64,000 nt of DNA from Tenacibaculum gallaicum (GTDB lineage Bacteria; Bacteroidota; Bacteroidia; Flavobacteriales; Flavobacteriaceae). Positions 34,742-44,296 of the stretch are shown here, in pieces (position 1 is the stretch's first letter; every line of letters starts with the position of its first letter). Both the position numbers and the translations under genes were made by a program. Where the stretch lies: the NCBI RefSeq assembly GCF_003387615.1, contig NZ_QUNS01000004.1, positions 186,001 to 250,000 on the forward strand, written 5' to 3'. Under the pieces are notes generated by a model. The model was not told the DNA's origin. It did not search any database and worked only from the letters and a program-made list of their open reading frames with translations.

Positions 34742-34784
34742 AAAACAAGCCTCATCATTTTCTTATGATGAGGCTTGTTTTTTT
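34742..34784 (+). terminator. Terminator after the metalloprotease gene
   Basis: Very stable hairpin AAAACAAGCCTCATCA / TGATGAGGCTTGTTTT followed by additional T. Confidence 0.9.
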
Positions 34785-34863
34785 GCAGGAAGTTTATAAT
34801 TTAAACCATGGAGTTATGATTCTAAATGATTTTTAGTATTTTGTACTCCAATCAATTAACTAT

Positions 34864-35391
34864 ATGCAACTAGAATCCCTCGTTAAAAATTTTAAAAACA
34901 AAGATGTAAAAGCTTTTGAAAGTCTCTACGAAATGTATAAACAAAGCGTTACTGGTGTAATTTACAATATTGTTAGAGATCAAAAAATAGCTGAAGAAAT
35001 AACACAAGATGTTTTTATAAAAGCTTGGAATAATGCAAATACATACTCTGAGAAAAAAGGGCGTTTTTTTACGTGGATTATTAATATTGCTAGAAATGCT
35101 GCTATTGACAAAACAAGATCTAAAAACTTTAAGAACAATTCAAAAAACCTTGATGCTGAAATTTTCGTAGATATATTAGAAAACCATGATAGCTTGAATT
35201 CTCAAACAGATGCAATTGGTATAAAAAACTTTGTAAACAAGTTAAAAGATACTTGTATTAAGGTTATAGAGCTTCTTTACTTTAAAGGCTTTACACAAAA
35301 AGAGGTTTCTGAAAGTTTAAAGATGCCTCTTGGTACTGTAAAAACTAGAAGCCGAAACTGTATTAACGAATTAAGACTTATGCTTAAATAA
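34864..35391 (+). CDS. ECF-family RNA polymerase sigma factor
   Basis: 175 aa with region 2 (FESLYEMYKQSVTGVIYNIV, EEITQDVFIKAW near residues 40-55) and region 4 (VIELLYFKGFTQKEVSESLK and MPLGTVKTRSRNCINELR). Its stop overlaps the start of the anti-sigma gene by one nucleotide (TAATG), the usual coupling. The convergent DUF4331/TonB cluster next to it is a possible target, but no promoter evidence was found. Confidence 0.93.
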   Translation: MQLESLVKNFKNKDVKAFESLYEMYKQSVTGVIYNIVRDQKIAEEITQDVFIKAWNNANTYSEKKGRFFTWIINIARNAAIDKTRSKNFKNNSKNLDAEIFVDILENHDSLNSQTDAIGIKNFVNKLKDTCIKVIELLYFKGFTQKEVSESLKMPLGTVKTRSRNCINELRLMLK

Positions 35392-36188
35392 TGGCTAGAA
35401 ATAAACACATAGAATCTGGAATATTAGAACTGTATGTAGCTGGAGCTCTTTCTGAAAAAGAAAATGAGCAGGTATATAGTTTAATGATGAAACATCCTGA
35501 GATTTTAGAAGAAGTAAAAGAAATTGAAAAGTCAATTTCTATTCTTACGTCTCATGTTGCCCCTAAAGATGTTGAAAATTCTTTTAAAGACGTTTTAATT
35601 AAAATGTTACAAGAAAAAGAAGATTCAGTAAAAACAATTCCTTTACGAACATCAAAAAATAATTGGGTAACTTATACTGGATGGGCTGCTGCCTTAGTTG
35701 TTGGTAGTACCTTAATTTTGTCTTTAAATAAGAGTGCTAATTTGCAAGGTCAAATAGATACTATTAATGAAGCTAAAGAGCAATATGAAGTTCAATTAGA
35801 CAAAACAAATACTGATTTAGCTGAAAACAAAAAACTTTTAGCAGTAATAAGAAGTAAAGATATTCTTACCGTTCCGTTACAAGGACAAAAAGTATCTCCT
35901 GAAGCTTACGCAAAGGTATATTGGAATAAAAACTCTAAAAACATTTACTTAGATGTGCAAGGGTTACCTAATCCGCCAGAAGGAAAGGTGTACCAAGTAT
36001 GGTCTTTAAAACTTAGTCCGTTATCTCCTACCAGTTTAGGAACGATAGATAATTTTACAGCTAGTGATACTAAAATATTCACCATTAACAATCCTAATGA
36101 ATCGCAAGCTTTTGGTATTACTCTAGAGCCTGCAGGTGGAAGCGAAACACCTACTTTAGAACAATTATATACTCTAGGTGCAGTATAA
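35391..36188 (+). CDS. Anti-sigma factor, RskA-like
   Basis: 265 aa. The N-terminus has a zinc-less anti-sigma domain (ILELYVAGALSEKENEQVY), then a single membrane helix (WVTYTGWAAALVVGSTLILSL, about residues 92-112), a short coiled coil, and an extracytoplasmic RskA-type C-terminal domain (VYWNKNSKNIYLDVQGLPNP, VYQVWSLKLSPLSPTSLG, FGITLEPAGGS). It would hold the sigma factor at the membrane. Overlaps the sigma gene by one nucleotide. Confidence 0.9.
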   Translation: MARNKHIESGILELYVAGALSEKENEQVYSLMMKHPEILEEVKEIEKSISILTSHVAPKDVENSFKDVLIKMLQEKEDSVKTIPLRTSKNNWVTYTGWAAALVVGSTLILSLNKSANLQGQIDTINEAKEQYEVQLDKTNTDLAENKKLLAVIRSKDILTVPLQGQKVSPEAYAKVYWNKNSKNIYLDVQGLPNPPEGKVYQVWSLKLSPLSPTSLGTIDNFTASDTKIFTINNPNESQAFGITLEPAGGSETPTLEQLYTLGAV

Positions 36189-36236
36189 TATAATTATTAT
36201 ATATATAAACTAATATAATTATTATATATATAAACT
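36187..36236. repeat. Tandem duplication of a 25-bp AT-rich unit
   Basis: Two exact copies of a 25-nt unit (36187-36211 and 36212-36236), starting at the anti-sigma stop codon. Probably a slippage duplication. Confidence 0.8.
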
Positions 36237-36238
36237 AA

Positions 36239-36265
36239 TATAGCCGCTTAAAGCGGCTATATTTT
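36239..36265. terminator. Terminator between convergent units
   Basis: TATAGCCGCTT / AAGCGGCTATA hairpin followed by TTTT, downstream of the anti-sigma gene. Confidence 0.8.
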
Positions 36266-36329
36266 CGTTGCCATTAATCCTTCTAAAAAAATGACAACTT
36301 AATCAAGTCCCCCCGGACTATCATTTACT

Positions 36330-38558
36330 TTAAAAAGAATATCGTATGGTGGCTTTTGCAGAAAACGGAGTTCCTGGTGTAAAGTGAATTTCTTCCTCTG
36401 GATTTGGCTCATTTTGCAACCTCGATTCAGTAGCAAACTGGGTTTCATTCCAAGCAACGTCAAAAATGTTTTCTAAAGCTACACCTAGTGTTATGTTATT
36501 TATTTTATAACTAATATTCGCATCAGTAACAAAATAACCTTCTGCAACTATTGAATTGTCTTCATTTGCAGGTCTATCTCCTATATATCTGTAATGTACT
36601 CCTCCAGAAAAATTCTTGTAATTATTTACTGATAATCCCCCTGTTACAGTTACTTTAGGTGCTAAAGGAATATTATTTTCACCTGACGGATCTTCAACAC
36701 TTTCTGCTTTTGTAAAAGTAGCATCACTATCAAAATACAACCAATCTGTTAATTGATATCTAAGGCCTAAATCTATTCCATAACGTTGTGCTTCTCCTGA
36801 TGGTTCAACAATACCTGCATCTCCAACATAAACTAATTCATCTTCTGAAAGCAAATACCATAATGCTGTATTTATAGCTATTCTTGAAGTAGGCTTCCAA
36901 ACTGTTCCCAAATCAACACCATAAGCTCTTGGTAATGTTTTTCTATTAGGTTGTGTTGCCACTACCCTAGTATCATTTGAATGAAATCCAATTCCTGATT
37001 TTAAAAACAGTTGAATTTTTTCATTTGGAGTATACGTTAGATTTACTTTAGGATTTACTACTACTTGTGATTTAGAAAACGTTTTGTACTCATCTAATAA
37101 ATAATCATTATAGTTAAACTTTAAGTAATCTAAACGTAACGCTGGTGCTACCATAAATTTTCCGAATTCAAACTCACTATTTACAAAAGCATAATAGTTT
37201 GTTTGGTTCACCTTTCCTAATTGAATTTGATCTAACACTTCTTTTCTTTGAAGTGTATGAGATAACTCTAAATTATCTGCAATATCAGCACGTAAACCTG
37301 TTCCAAAAGTTAATTCTACAGGAGTATTTGATATATATGTTTTCTTTTTAAATTGTGTATTAAAACCAAAAATATCTCTGTTTTCGGTTTGTTTTATTTG
37401 ATCTCCATTCACAGGATCGTCTAAAAAGAAAGTAAAGTTTGAGAATAAATTGAAGTTATAATTTGAATAGAAAACGTTTGAAGTTACACTAACGTCATTC
37501 TTTAAAACTTTTGAATGTTCTAAGTTTATGTTTGTTCTCGATGTTGTTCCTCCTTCAGTATCATCTATTGAACCAAAACGAGTAATATTTCCATTATCAA
37601 CTTCTCTTTGTGGTATTTGCCCAGAAGCATCCCATTTACTAGTAAAATGTGAAGCTGATACTGATAAACTACTATTATCCTTTAAAAAAGTTCTATACTT
37701 TGTAAAGATATTAATTCTACTAAAATTCTGAGGAGACTCTACAAAACCATCTGTTTCTAAATATTCAATGGCAACATAGGCATTATCAGTACTATTCTTA
37801 TCTAACAAATTAAACATTCCTAACGTTCTAAATGTATTGAACTGCCCTATACCTACTTCTACTTGACTGTTTTGTAAATATGTTTTTGTTTTAAAATCTA
37901 CATATCCAGCAGTATTAAAATCTCCTTTACTAGCGTAGTAAGGCCCTTTTCCGAAATTAATTTTTTCAATTGTTTCAGGAATTATAAAGTGTAAGTCACT
38001 GTACCCTTGTCCGTGTGCATGAGAAACCATATTCACAGGTGTTCCATCTACCGATAATGCTATATCTGTACCGTGATCTATATCAAAACCTCTTAAAAAA
38101 ATTTGTTCTGCCTTTCCTCCTCCAGCATGTTGACCGATAAAAAGTCCTGGTACTCGCTGTAGAATTTGTTGAGATGAACTTACTGGTTTTTTATCTAAAT
38201 CAACCCTAACAATTGTTTGTAATGGGTCTCTTTTATTAGACAATACCATTTCATCTAATAAAAAACTTTTCATCTTTAAGACAACTGTTTTTGGAAATTT
38301 TAAATCCTCACTATCTAATTGTAAATTGATTTTTTTATACCCTAAAATTCCAAACTCAATAATATCTCCTACTTTCGAGTTATCTAAAATAAATTCTCCA
38401 CTAACTTTTGTATGTGTATGACTATTACTGGTAGTATTATATACATACACGTTCTCTAAAGGTTTTTTATTGACATTTAAAACTTTTCCTTTAAAATGCT
38501 GTGAAAATACATGGCAGCTACCTAGTAGTACCACTAAAAATAAAATCTTTGTTTTCAA
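36330..38558 (-). CDS. TonB-dependent receptor
   Basis: 742 aa with a signal peptide (1-19), an N-terminal carboxypeptidase-regulatory-like domain (FKGKVLNVNKKPLENVYVYN), the plug (ILQRVPGLFIGQHAGGGKAE, FLRGFDIDHGTDIALSVDG, about residues 130-240), and a 22-strand-type barrel ending in aromatic FSAKATIRYSF. It imports an unknown ligand with TonB/ExbBD energy. The loop VNMVSHAHGQGYSD in the plug is histidine-containing, which might hint at a metal-linked substrate. It lies 15 nt downstream of the TPR lipoprotein gene and is the last gene of the cluster with the DUF4331 proteins. Confidence 0.92.
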   Translation of the reverse strand: MKTKILFLVVLLGSCHVFSQHFKGKVLNVNKKPLENVYVYNTTSNSHTHTKVSGEFILDNSKVGDIIEFGILGYKKINLQLDSEDLKFPKTVVLKMKSFLLDEMVLSNKRDPLQTIVRVDLDKKPVSSSQQILQRVPGLFIGQHAGGGKAEQIFLRGFDIDHGTDIALSVDGTPVNMVSHAHGQGYSDLHFIIPETIEKINFGKGPYYASKGDFNTAGYVDFKTKTYLQNSQVEVGIGQFNTFRTLGMFNLLDKNSTDNAYVAIEYLETDGFVESPQNFSRINIFTKYRTFLKDNSSLSVSASHFTSKWDASGQIPQREVDNGNITRFGSIDDTEGGTTSRTNINLEHSKVLKNDVSVTSNVFYSNYNFNLFSNFTFFLDDPVNGDQIKQTENRDIFGFNTQFKKKTYISNTPVELTFGTGLRADIADNLELSHTLQRKEVLDQIQLGKVNQTNYYAFVNSEFEFGKFMVAPALRLDYLKFNYNDYLLDEYKTFSKSQVVVNPKVNLTYTPNEKIQLFLKSGIGFHSNDTRVVATQPNRKTLPRAYGVDLGTVWKPTSRIAINTALWYLLSEDELVYVGDAGIVEPSGEAQRYGIDLGLRYQLTDWLYFDSDATFTKAESVEDPSGENNIPLAPKVTVTGGLSVNNYKNFSGGVHYRYIGDRPANEDNSIVAEGYFVTDANISYKINNITLGVALENIFDVAWNETQFATESRLQNEPNPEEEIHFTPGTPFSAKATIRYSF

Positions 38559-38573
38559 AATATTGAGGTTTGA

Positions 38574-39869
38574 TTATATACTTAAAATTTTTTCTGTCAT
38601 CAATGGTCCTAATTCAAAAGAGCTTTCTAATAACTCTTCTTTTAAAGCCATAGCTTTATCTTTAACTCCATTTGCCTTGTAAATTTCAGCTATATGATAT
38701 TGTACTTTAGGCTCGAAAGTTTTATCTACTACATGTGTATTGATTATTTCTAAAGCTTTTGTAAAATCTTTATTTTTATAATAATACCAAGCTAATAAAT
38801 CGTACGATTGCGGTGTAGGTCTATTCTCTATTTCTTTTTCAATATATGACAATGCTTTTGGTGCATCATTTAATTCTTCTAAATACAATTTAGCTAAATG
38901 CTGATTATACATTACACCGTATAGGTTATTTTTTACAGCCGATAAATATACCTCTATATTACTTTCTTTCATTGTTAAATTATTCTTAAACTCGGCTATT
39001 TCTGCCTTTAACAAATAGTAATCTGGTGAAGAATGTTCGTTACTTATTATATCTAAAATTCGTAATGCTTCATCCGCATTTTTATCATGAGAATATACTA
39101 TCCAAGCAATGCCTTTTTTGGCATACGCATTGCTATTATCTAACTCTAATGCTTTTAAGTATAAACTATAAGAGTCTTTTATTTGTCCGTTATGACCATA
39201 AAAATCGGCTAAGTTGGTATAACTCCAAGCTTTTAACTCTCTATTATTCGCTTCTTCTGCTTTCTTCATCGCTTTTTCCATAAAACGAATTGCTGAAGAC
39301 AAATCCCCTTTATAATCATGCCATTTAGAAACTCTTATCAAGTAATCAAAATCGGAATAATCTTCAATTTTTGCTAAATATTCAGAAGCTTTTTGTGGAG
39401 CTCCTAACTCTAAATAAACATCAAATAACATTTTTTGAGTGGCATTTAGGTTTTCACCGTTTACCTCAGCTTTTTTTAATAATTCTAGCGACTCTTTGAA
39501 TCGATGTTGAGAAATATAGTTTCTCGCTAAAGATCTTAAGTGCGAAGCTTTGTTATAATTCGTTTTTTGGTTGATTTTTAATAGCTTTTTTTCCGCTTCT
39601 ATCAAGTAAGAAATGTTTCCCTTTTCTGAAAAAAGTAATGTATTAGCCTTCGCTAGTTTACTTAAATACGGATATTGTGTTGGCTGATTGTTTAGTTTTT
39701 TCTGCCAAAAATCTAATTCTTTTTGAGCTAACGATTCTGAAGTAGTTTTTGTATTTTGCAAATACTTATTATAGGCTTCTTGGTTGGCTACTTTTGTTGT
39801 TTTTGAAGTTGTACAACTTAATATGGTACTACTTAAAATAGCACATATAATTATTTTAATAGTTCTCAT
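38574..39869 (-). CDS. TPR-repeat lipoprotein
   Basis: 431 aa from the ATG at 39869, which gives a proper lipoprotein signal (IIICAILSSTILSC). The upstream ATG (39923) would add 18 residues ahead of the signal and is less likely. The rest is a series of about nine tetratricopeptide-type helical pairs (KAWSYTNLADFYGHNGQIKD; SYDLLAWYYYKNKDFTKALE). A scaffold or periplasmic assembly role is usual for such proteins. It stands between the DUF4331 pair and the TonB receptor. Confidence 0.85.
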   Translation of the reverse strand: MRTIKIIICAILSSTILSCTTSKTTKVANQEAYNKYLQNTKTTSESLAQKELDFWQKKLNNQPTQYPYLSKLAKANTLLFSEKGNISYLIEAEKKLLKINQKTNYNKASHLRSLARNYISQHRFKESLELLKKAEVNGENLNATQKMLFDVYLELGAPQKASEYLAKIEDYSDFDYLIRVSKWHDYKGDLSSAIRFMEKAMKKAEEANNRELKAWSYTNLADFYGHNGQIKDSYSLYLKALELDNSNAYAKKGIAWIVYSHDKNADEALRILDIISNEHSSPDYYLLKAEIAEFKNNLTMKESNIEVYLSAVKNNLYGVMYNQHLAKLYLEELNDAPKALSYIEKEIENRPTPQSYDLLAWYYYKNKDFTKALEIINTHVVDKTFEPKVQYHIAEIYKANGVKDKAMALKEELLESSFELGPLMTEKILSI

Positions 39870-39959
39870 TTTAGAAGGATTTTTAGTTAAAAATTTGTTT
39901 AAAAACTGGTTGCTAAAAAGCAACCAATTTTAATTCTAGGAGGTTTAATCATTCCTTTT

Positions 39960-40520
39960 TTACCAAGGACTAGCCAAGTATGGAAAAGAACTTAAAAAGT
40001 CTTTGTCATTTGCATCTACATTATCGTCTGACAATGTTGGGTTTTCAGAAAAATCTTCTCCTCCGAAAATCAATAATAATTCAACGGTAATTACATCATC
40101 TGCCAAAGCTCTACCTGTTAACACATTCGTTCCATCATAAAAAGTTGTTGTACCATCTAACGACACAGTTAATACATCAGTTGCCAATACACCAGCAAAA
40201 GTTGCTGCGTCTAAACCTAATGCATTCGTATCTCCATCATTTGCATAAGCAGGGCTTAATGCTTTTAAATTCGTTTCAAACATTACAGCAAAATTTGCTC
40301 CTTGCTCTGACGGTATAGTTACATTAAATGCATCTTTCATATCACTATTTACAAAAACTGTATTTACTGCTGGTCTACCCATTTGATCTTTTTGCATATA
40401 GCTTCCTGAAAAATCAATAGAAGCCATTGGCGGTATATTATTATCATCATCACTACAACTTGCTAAAGCAAAAATTGATAGGATTGAAATTGCTACGATT
40501 TTTATATTGTTAAGTTTCAT
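39960..40520 (-). CDS. DUF4331-like lipoprotein, C-terminal-half type
   Basis: 186 aa with lipoprotein signal (lipobox LASC at about residue 22). The mature part contains MGRPAVNTVFVN, a sequence expected in the second half of DUF4331 proteins, and ends in FLSSFPYLASPW, a typical C-terminus. The next gene upstream (27 nt away) encodes a protein resembling the first half, so the family appears split into two exported polypeptides here. Confidence 0.75.
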   Translation of the reverse strand: MKLNNIKIVAISILSIFALASCSDDDNNIPPMASIDFSGSYMQKDQMGRPAVNTVFVNSDMKDAFNVTIPSEQGANFAVMFETNLKALSPAYANDGDTNALGLDAATFAGVLATDVLTVSLDGTTTFYDGTNVLTGRALADDVITVELLLIFGGEDFSENPTLSDDNVDANDKDFLSSFPYLASPW

Positions 40521-40547
40521 ATCTTTTATTTTTAAAGTTGATTGTTT

Positions 40548-41198
40548 CTACTGCTTTGTTTTTGTTTCTACCCAAGTATTAATGGTTCCTGAGCCTCCAA
40601 TCATAGATTTTGGAACTTCTACTGCTACTGATAATACATTAGTACCCGCAAAAGTGTCTGCTCCTGGGTCGTTAAAACCACCTGCATTTCCAGCTATAAT
40701 TTCACCATACTGAGCAAAATCCATAAAGAAAGGATCATCTCTAGGTCCTGCAAAAAACTGCATCCCCCCTTTACTACCAATAATAGCATTAGATCCATAA
40801 GGAGTTATAGAAACTCCATACTCTGATCCATCTTGTGGTAACATGCTACTTAAACCAGTAATTGATGGATTGTATGGACCAAAAAAGTACATTTTTCCAT
40901 CTCTTGGAATTGCTTGAATTACCAAATCTTCAACATTATCACCAGTATTATCAATATTAAACTCAATCAATACATTTTCATCAAAACTTGCTGCTGCTGT
41001 AGCCGATGGACTTAGTAATCCTTGAATATTTGCTACAAACACAAGGTTACTTATATTTTCTCCTTGGAAAGCATAAAAGTCTGTAATATCACTTGACCCT
41101 CCTGTTACGTCTGGAGCGTCAATATGATCAGCTGCTAATAACATTATTCCTATTAATGCTAAAGCGCTAGCTCCAATAATTAATTTCATTTTTTTCAT
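40548..41198 (-). CDS. DUF4331 family protein, N-terminal-half type
   Basis: 216 aa with a signal-like N-terminus, then ADHIDAPDVTGGSSDITDFY (about residues 23-42), the family hallmark, and a beta-rich region ending with SVAVEVPKSMIGG. Full DUF4331 proteins are usually longer; the second part appears in the following gene. First gene of the minus-strand cluster with the TPR lipoprotein and TonB receptor. Function unknown. Confidence 0.8.
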   Translation of the reverse strand: MKKMKLIIGASALALIGIMLLAADHIDAPDVTGGSSDITDFYAFQGENISNLVFVANIQGLLSPSATAAASFDENVLIEFNIDNTGDNVEDLVIQAIPRDGKMYFFGPYNPSITGLSSMLPQDGSEYGVSITPYGSNAIIGSKGGMQFFAGPRDDPFFMDFAQYGEIIAGNAGGFNDPGADTFAGTNVLSVAVEVPKSMIGGSGTINTWVETKTKQ

Positions 41199-41377
41199 GG
41201 TTGTAAATTTTAAAGTTAATTACTCATTCAACCTTACTTACGAGAAAATGATAATCTTGGTTTTCATTTTTTAACTTTTTTTTATAAAAATTCACAACCA
41301 CCTTATTTTACAAGGATTGTAGCTCTTATTTTTTAATCCTCTTCTTTCGTCCCTTAGTTTTTTTAAAAATGAATGTT

Positions 41378-41385
41378 TATTTTTG
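41378..41385 (+). promoter_or_regulatory. -7 element TATTTTTG very close to a start codon
   Basis: A perfect TAnnTTTG whose last base is 7 nt before the ATG at 41392, so the transcript would have almost no leader. Confidence 0.45.
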
Positions 41386-41391
41386 AGTACT

Positions 41392-42279
41392 ATGGCTACT
41401 ATATTAATTACAGGCGGAACTGGTTTAATTGGAAAAGAGTTAACTAAAAAGTTAACTAGTGAAGGACATGTGGTAAATATTCTTACTAGAACTCCTAAAA
41501 AGGACAATGAATTTCGTTGGAATGTTGAAGAAAGTTTTATCGATAAAGATGCTTTTACCAACGTAAATTATATTATTCATTTAGCAGGAGCTGGAATTGC
41601 GGATAAACGCTGGACTAACAATCGAAAAAAAGAATTAATTGATAGTCGTGTAAAAACTGCAAATTTATTGTTCAATAAAACTCAGGAATATCAAATACCT
41701 CTTAAAAAAATTATTTCTGCATCTGGCGTAGGGTATTATGGAGCTGTTACTTCTGATAAAGTATTTACAGAAAAAGATAAGCCTGAAAATGATTTTATCT
41801 CTAAAATTTGTATAAAATGGGAAGAAGCTGCTCATCAATTTGAGCAAATAGACATTCCCGTAACTATTTTACGAACTGGCATTGTACTTTCAAAAAAAGG
41901 CGGAGCCTTACAAAAAATGAACACACCTTTATTTTTATCTGCTTTAGGTAATGGTAAACAATACATGCCCTGGATTCATATTGATGATTTGTGTAATCTT
42001 TATATAAAAGCAATAGAAGACAAGAACTTTACTGGGGTTTTTAATGCTATTGCTCCTGAACATCAAACCAATGAAAATTTCACTAAAATACTTGGAAGTG
42101 TTATTAATAAACTGGTGCTTCCTATGAATGCTCCTTCTTTTATTTTAAAAACTGCTTTGGGTGAAATGGCTTATATTTTATTAAAAGGAAGTAAAGTTTC
42201 CTCTGAAAAAACAAGTAATACTTATAATTTTATTTTTCCAAACTTAAAAACTGCTTTAACCAATATTTATAATGAATAA
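41392..42279 (+). CDS. TIGR01777-family SDR-type oxidoreductase
   Basis: 295 aa from the ATG at 41392; an in-frame TTG at 41383 belongs to the -7 promoter element and is rejected. The Rossmann motif TGGTGLIGKEL (residues 7-17), the segment IHLAGAGIADKRWTNNRK, SASGVGYYGAV and MPWIHIDDLCNLY match the nucleotide-sugar-epimerase-like TIGR01777 family. Substrate unknown. It overlaps the downstream acetyltransferase gene by 8 nt. Confidence 0.88.
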   Translation: MATILITGGTGLIGKELTKKLTSEGHVVNILTRTPKKDNEFRWNVEESFIDKDAFTNVNYIIHLAGAGIADKRWTNNRKKELIDSRVKTANLLFNKTQEYQIPLKKIISASGVGYYGAVTSDKVFTEKDKPENDFISKICIKWEEAAHQFEQIDIPVTILRTGIVLSKKGGALQKMNTPLFLSALGNGKQYMPWIHIDDLCNLYIKAIEDKNFTGVFNAIAPEHQTNENFTKILGSVINKLVLPMNAPSFILKTALGEMAYILLKGSKVSSEKTSNTYNFIFPNLKTALTNIYNE

Positions 42280-42949
42280 TAAACTTGAAAATCCTGTTTG
42301 GCATTCGTTGTGTGAAACACATGAAAACTTTGCTATTAATTATGATGATGTAAAATTTTACAACCCTACAATTTGTCCATTTGGTGCTTTTACGGATGCT
42401 TCAAAAACTACGGAAGCTTTAGATGAATACTCAAAACTGACTGATCAATTCTTTTTAGTCTCTGAAAAAGAAATTCCTACTTATAACAAAGACAACATTC
42501 TTTTGTATAAAAAGATTGATGGTTGTCAAATGGTATTAGAGAATGTAACCGAATTAGATATTACCGAAGAAATTATACCATTAACAGAAAAACATGTTGA
42601 TAAAATTTACAAGCTAGTATGGTTAGTAATGCCTGGATACTATAAAAAAAGAACATTTGACATGGGAAAGTATTTTGGTGTTTTTAAAGATAATATGCTT
42701 GTTGCTGTAACAGGACAACGTATACAAACTAACAATTTTATTGAGGTTAGCGCTGTAGTTACTCATCCTAAGTATACTAGAAAAGGATTAGCTAAACAAC
42801 TTTCTCAACACGTTACTAAAGAGATTTTAAAAGATGGAAAACATCCTATTTTACATACCAACAAAGGAAACCCTGCAATACAGCTTTATGAAAAGTTAGG
42901 GTATAAACTAACAAGAGATATGAATTGGTGGTTTTTTCATAAAAAATAA
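42272..42949 (+). CDS. GNAT-family acetyltransferase
   Basis: 225 aa. The C-terminal half has the GNAT signature AVVTHPKYTRKGLAKQLSQH (about residues 164-183) and NKGNPAIQLYEKLGYKLTRD. The N-terminal half (about 1-90) is family-specific without a recognised motif. It overlaps the SDR gene by 8 nt. Confidence 0.85.
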   Translation: MNNKLENPVWHSLCETHENFAINYDDVKFYNPTICPFGAFTDASKTTEALDEYSKLTDQFFLVSEKEIPTYNKDNILLYKKIDGCQMVLENVTELDITEEIIPLTEKHVDKIYKLVWLVMPGYYKKRTFDMGKYFGVFKDNMLVAVTGQRIQTNNFIEVSAVVTHPKYTRKGLAKQLSQHVTKEILKDGKHPILHTNKGNPAIQLYEKLGYKLTRDMNWWFFHKK

Positions 42950-42971
42950 GAGCTCAGAAATTTCTGAGCTC
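42950..42971. terminator. Bidirectional terminator
   Basis: GAGCTCAGAAATTTCTGAGCTC palindrome flanked by A- and T-rich ends, between convergent genes. Confidence 0.8.
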
Positions 42972-42979
42972 TTTTCTTT

Positions 42980-43801
42980 TTATTTGGTTAGTTCTGGTAC
43001 TGATGTATAAATATAATCACCATGTTTACCGGTAAAATATTTACTCATTTTCTTTCCAAACTCTTTTCTTTTTGCTTCATCAGACCAATGTTCTCTATAA
43101 AGCTCATTACTTCTTTTTCCCATTTTATCTAAACCTCCCATTGACTCTATTACATAAGCTCTGGTATACTCTGTTCTATCAGATCCCCAAGCATGTGCAT
43201 GTTGGTAAAATCCTTTTATAAATTCATTTTTTTGAATAACGTTATCTAAATATTGTTTAGATAATTCTTCAAACTCTTCCATAGAGCCATCTTCTGGAAA
43301 TGCAAAATGTCCTTTTACTACTAACCAAATCATTTCTTTATTGGTAGGTTGTAACATCTTTACTCCTCCAATAGGTGCATAAATCTCATCTGAATGATGA
43401 TGTGTATAATAGGCATCTTTTTTCTTAAAATATGCTTCTCTTTTATCTTTATCTGGCCAAGCTTCTTTTGCTAATTCACCACTTCTTTGGTTAGCTTTAT
43501 CAATATTATCCCAAGAAGAATACGTAGTTACAAAAATTATCTCTGTATTATCTGGTGTAAATCGATGTAAAAACACAAATGATCTTAGAATAAACTCATT
43601 CTTTTTTACAACTTTATCTAAAAATTCTTTTTCCGTAGCAATCCATTCTCCTTTATCAAAATTTTCATAATTAAGGTTCCAATGCCCTGTTGTGACCGTA
43701 ATATATTCAGGACGTTGATTATCTTCTTGTGAAAAGATAGTAGTTGGAATAGCCATAAACAATAGAAATCCCATTAATAACTTAAGTTTAACTGTTTTCA
43801 T
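42980..43801 (-). CDS. Exported protein with an internally duplicated domain, unknown
   Basis: 273 aa with a signal peptide (1-24, ending TIFSQ). Two halves of about 115 aa resemble each other: the first has LDKVVKKNEFILRSFVFLHR, NQRSGELAKEAWPDKDKREA; the second has LDNVIQKNEFIKGFYQHAHA, GKRSNELYREHWSDEAKRKE. Each half may be a ferredoxin-like alpha/beta domain. No family name is known to me. Confidence 0.75.
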   Translation of the reverse strand: MKTVKLKLLMGFLLFMAIPTTIFSQEDNQRPEYITVTTGHWNLNYENFDKGEWIATEKEFLDKVVKKNEFILRSFVFLHRFTPDNTEIIFVTTYSSWDNIDKANQRSGELAKEAWPDKDKREAYFKKKDAYYTHHHSDEIYAPIGGVKMLQPTNKEMIWLVVKGHFAFPEDGSMEEFEELSKQYLDNVIQKNEFIKGFYQHAHAWGSDRTEYTRAYVIESMGGLDKMGKRSNELYREHWSDEAKRKEFGKKMSKYFTGKHGDYIYTSVPELTK

Positions 43802-43965
43802 AATAGTAAGATTTAGTTATGATTGAAAAAATGTAATTTTCAAGGATTCGCTTAAGAAAAGTATCATAAACTAGCCCTTTTATGAGAAGTATAATGAGAG
43901 TTTTACAAATTTAACAAATTTTAAACTACTTAAGGTAAGTATTTTAACTATTTTTAAAACATAAA

Positions 43966-43991
43966 AAAGCTCAGAATAAATTCTGAGCTTT
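43966..43991 (-). terminator. Terminator
   Basis: AAAGCTCAGAA / TTCTGAGCTTT hairpin; the minus strand has six T after it. Confidence 0.7.
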
Positions 43992-44013
43992 CTAAATAAT
44001 TATGTATTCTATT

Positions 44014-44178
44014 TTAACCTTTGGTAAACTTAGTCGTCATATTTGTTGTTGCATCTCGTCCTTGAATCTTCATTGTCATATTAATCTTTGACTCTAAAGG
44101 TATCCCTGAACCTCTATCTATATCCATAGCTCCTGTAATATCCCCATCAGCTCCTCCTGTAACTTTTCCTGAAAATAT
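44014..44178 (-). pseudogene. C-terminal remnant of an exported beta protein
   Basis: About 54 codons open on the minus strand, without a start codon and with stops just upstream. They read GKVTGGADGDITGAMDIDRG, then SKINMTMKIQGRDATTNMTT and end KFTKG. The pattern resembles the tail of DUF6263-type secreted proteins. The remaining gene is absent. Confidence 0.45.
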
Positions 44179-44242
44179 CTATTAAAACATTTTCAGAAGA
44201 AATTGATTTAACTTTGTAGAAACTAGTTTATGCTCTATAAAT

Positions 44243-44277
44243 AAAAAAGTTTAGAATATTCTCCTAAACTTTTTTTA
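44243..44277. terminator. Bidirectional terminator after the GG-leader peptide gene
   Basis: AAAAGTTTAG / CTAAACTTTT hairpin with A- and T-runs on both sides. Confidence 0.78.
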
Positions 44278-44296
44278 TTTAAAATAGATTTTGTGA

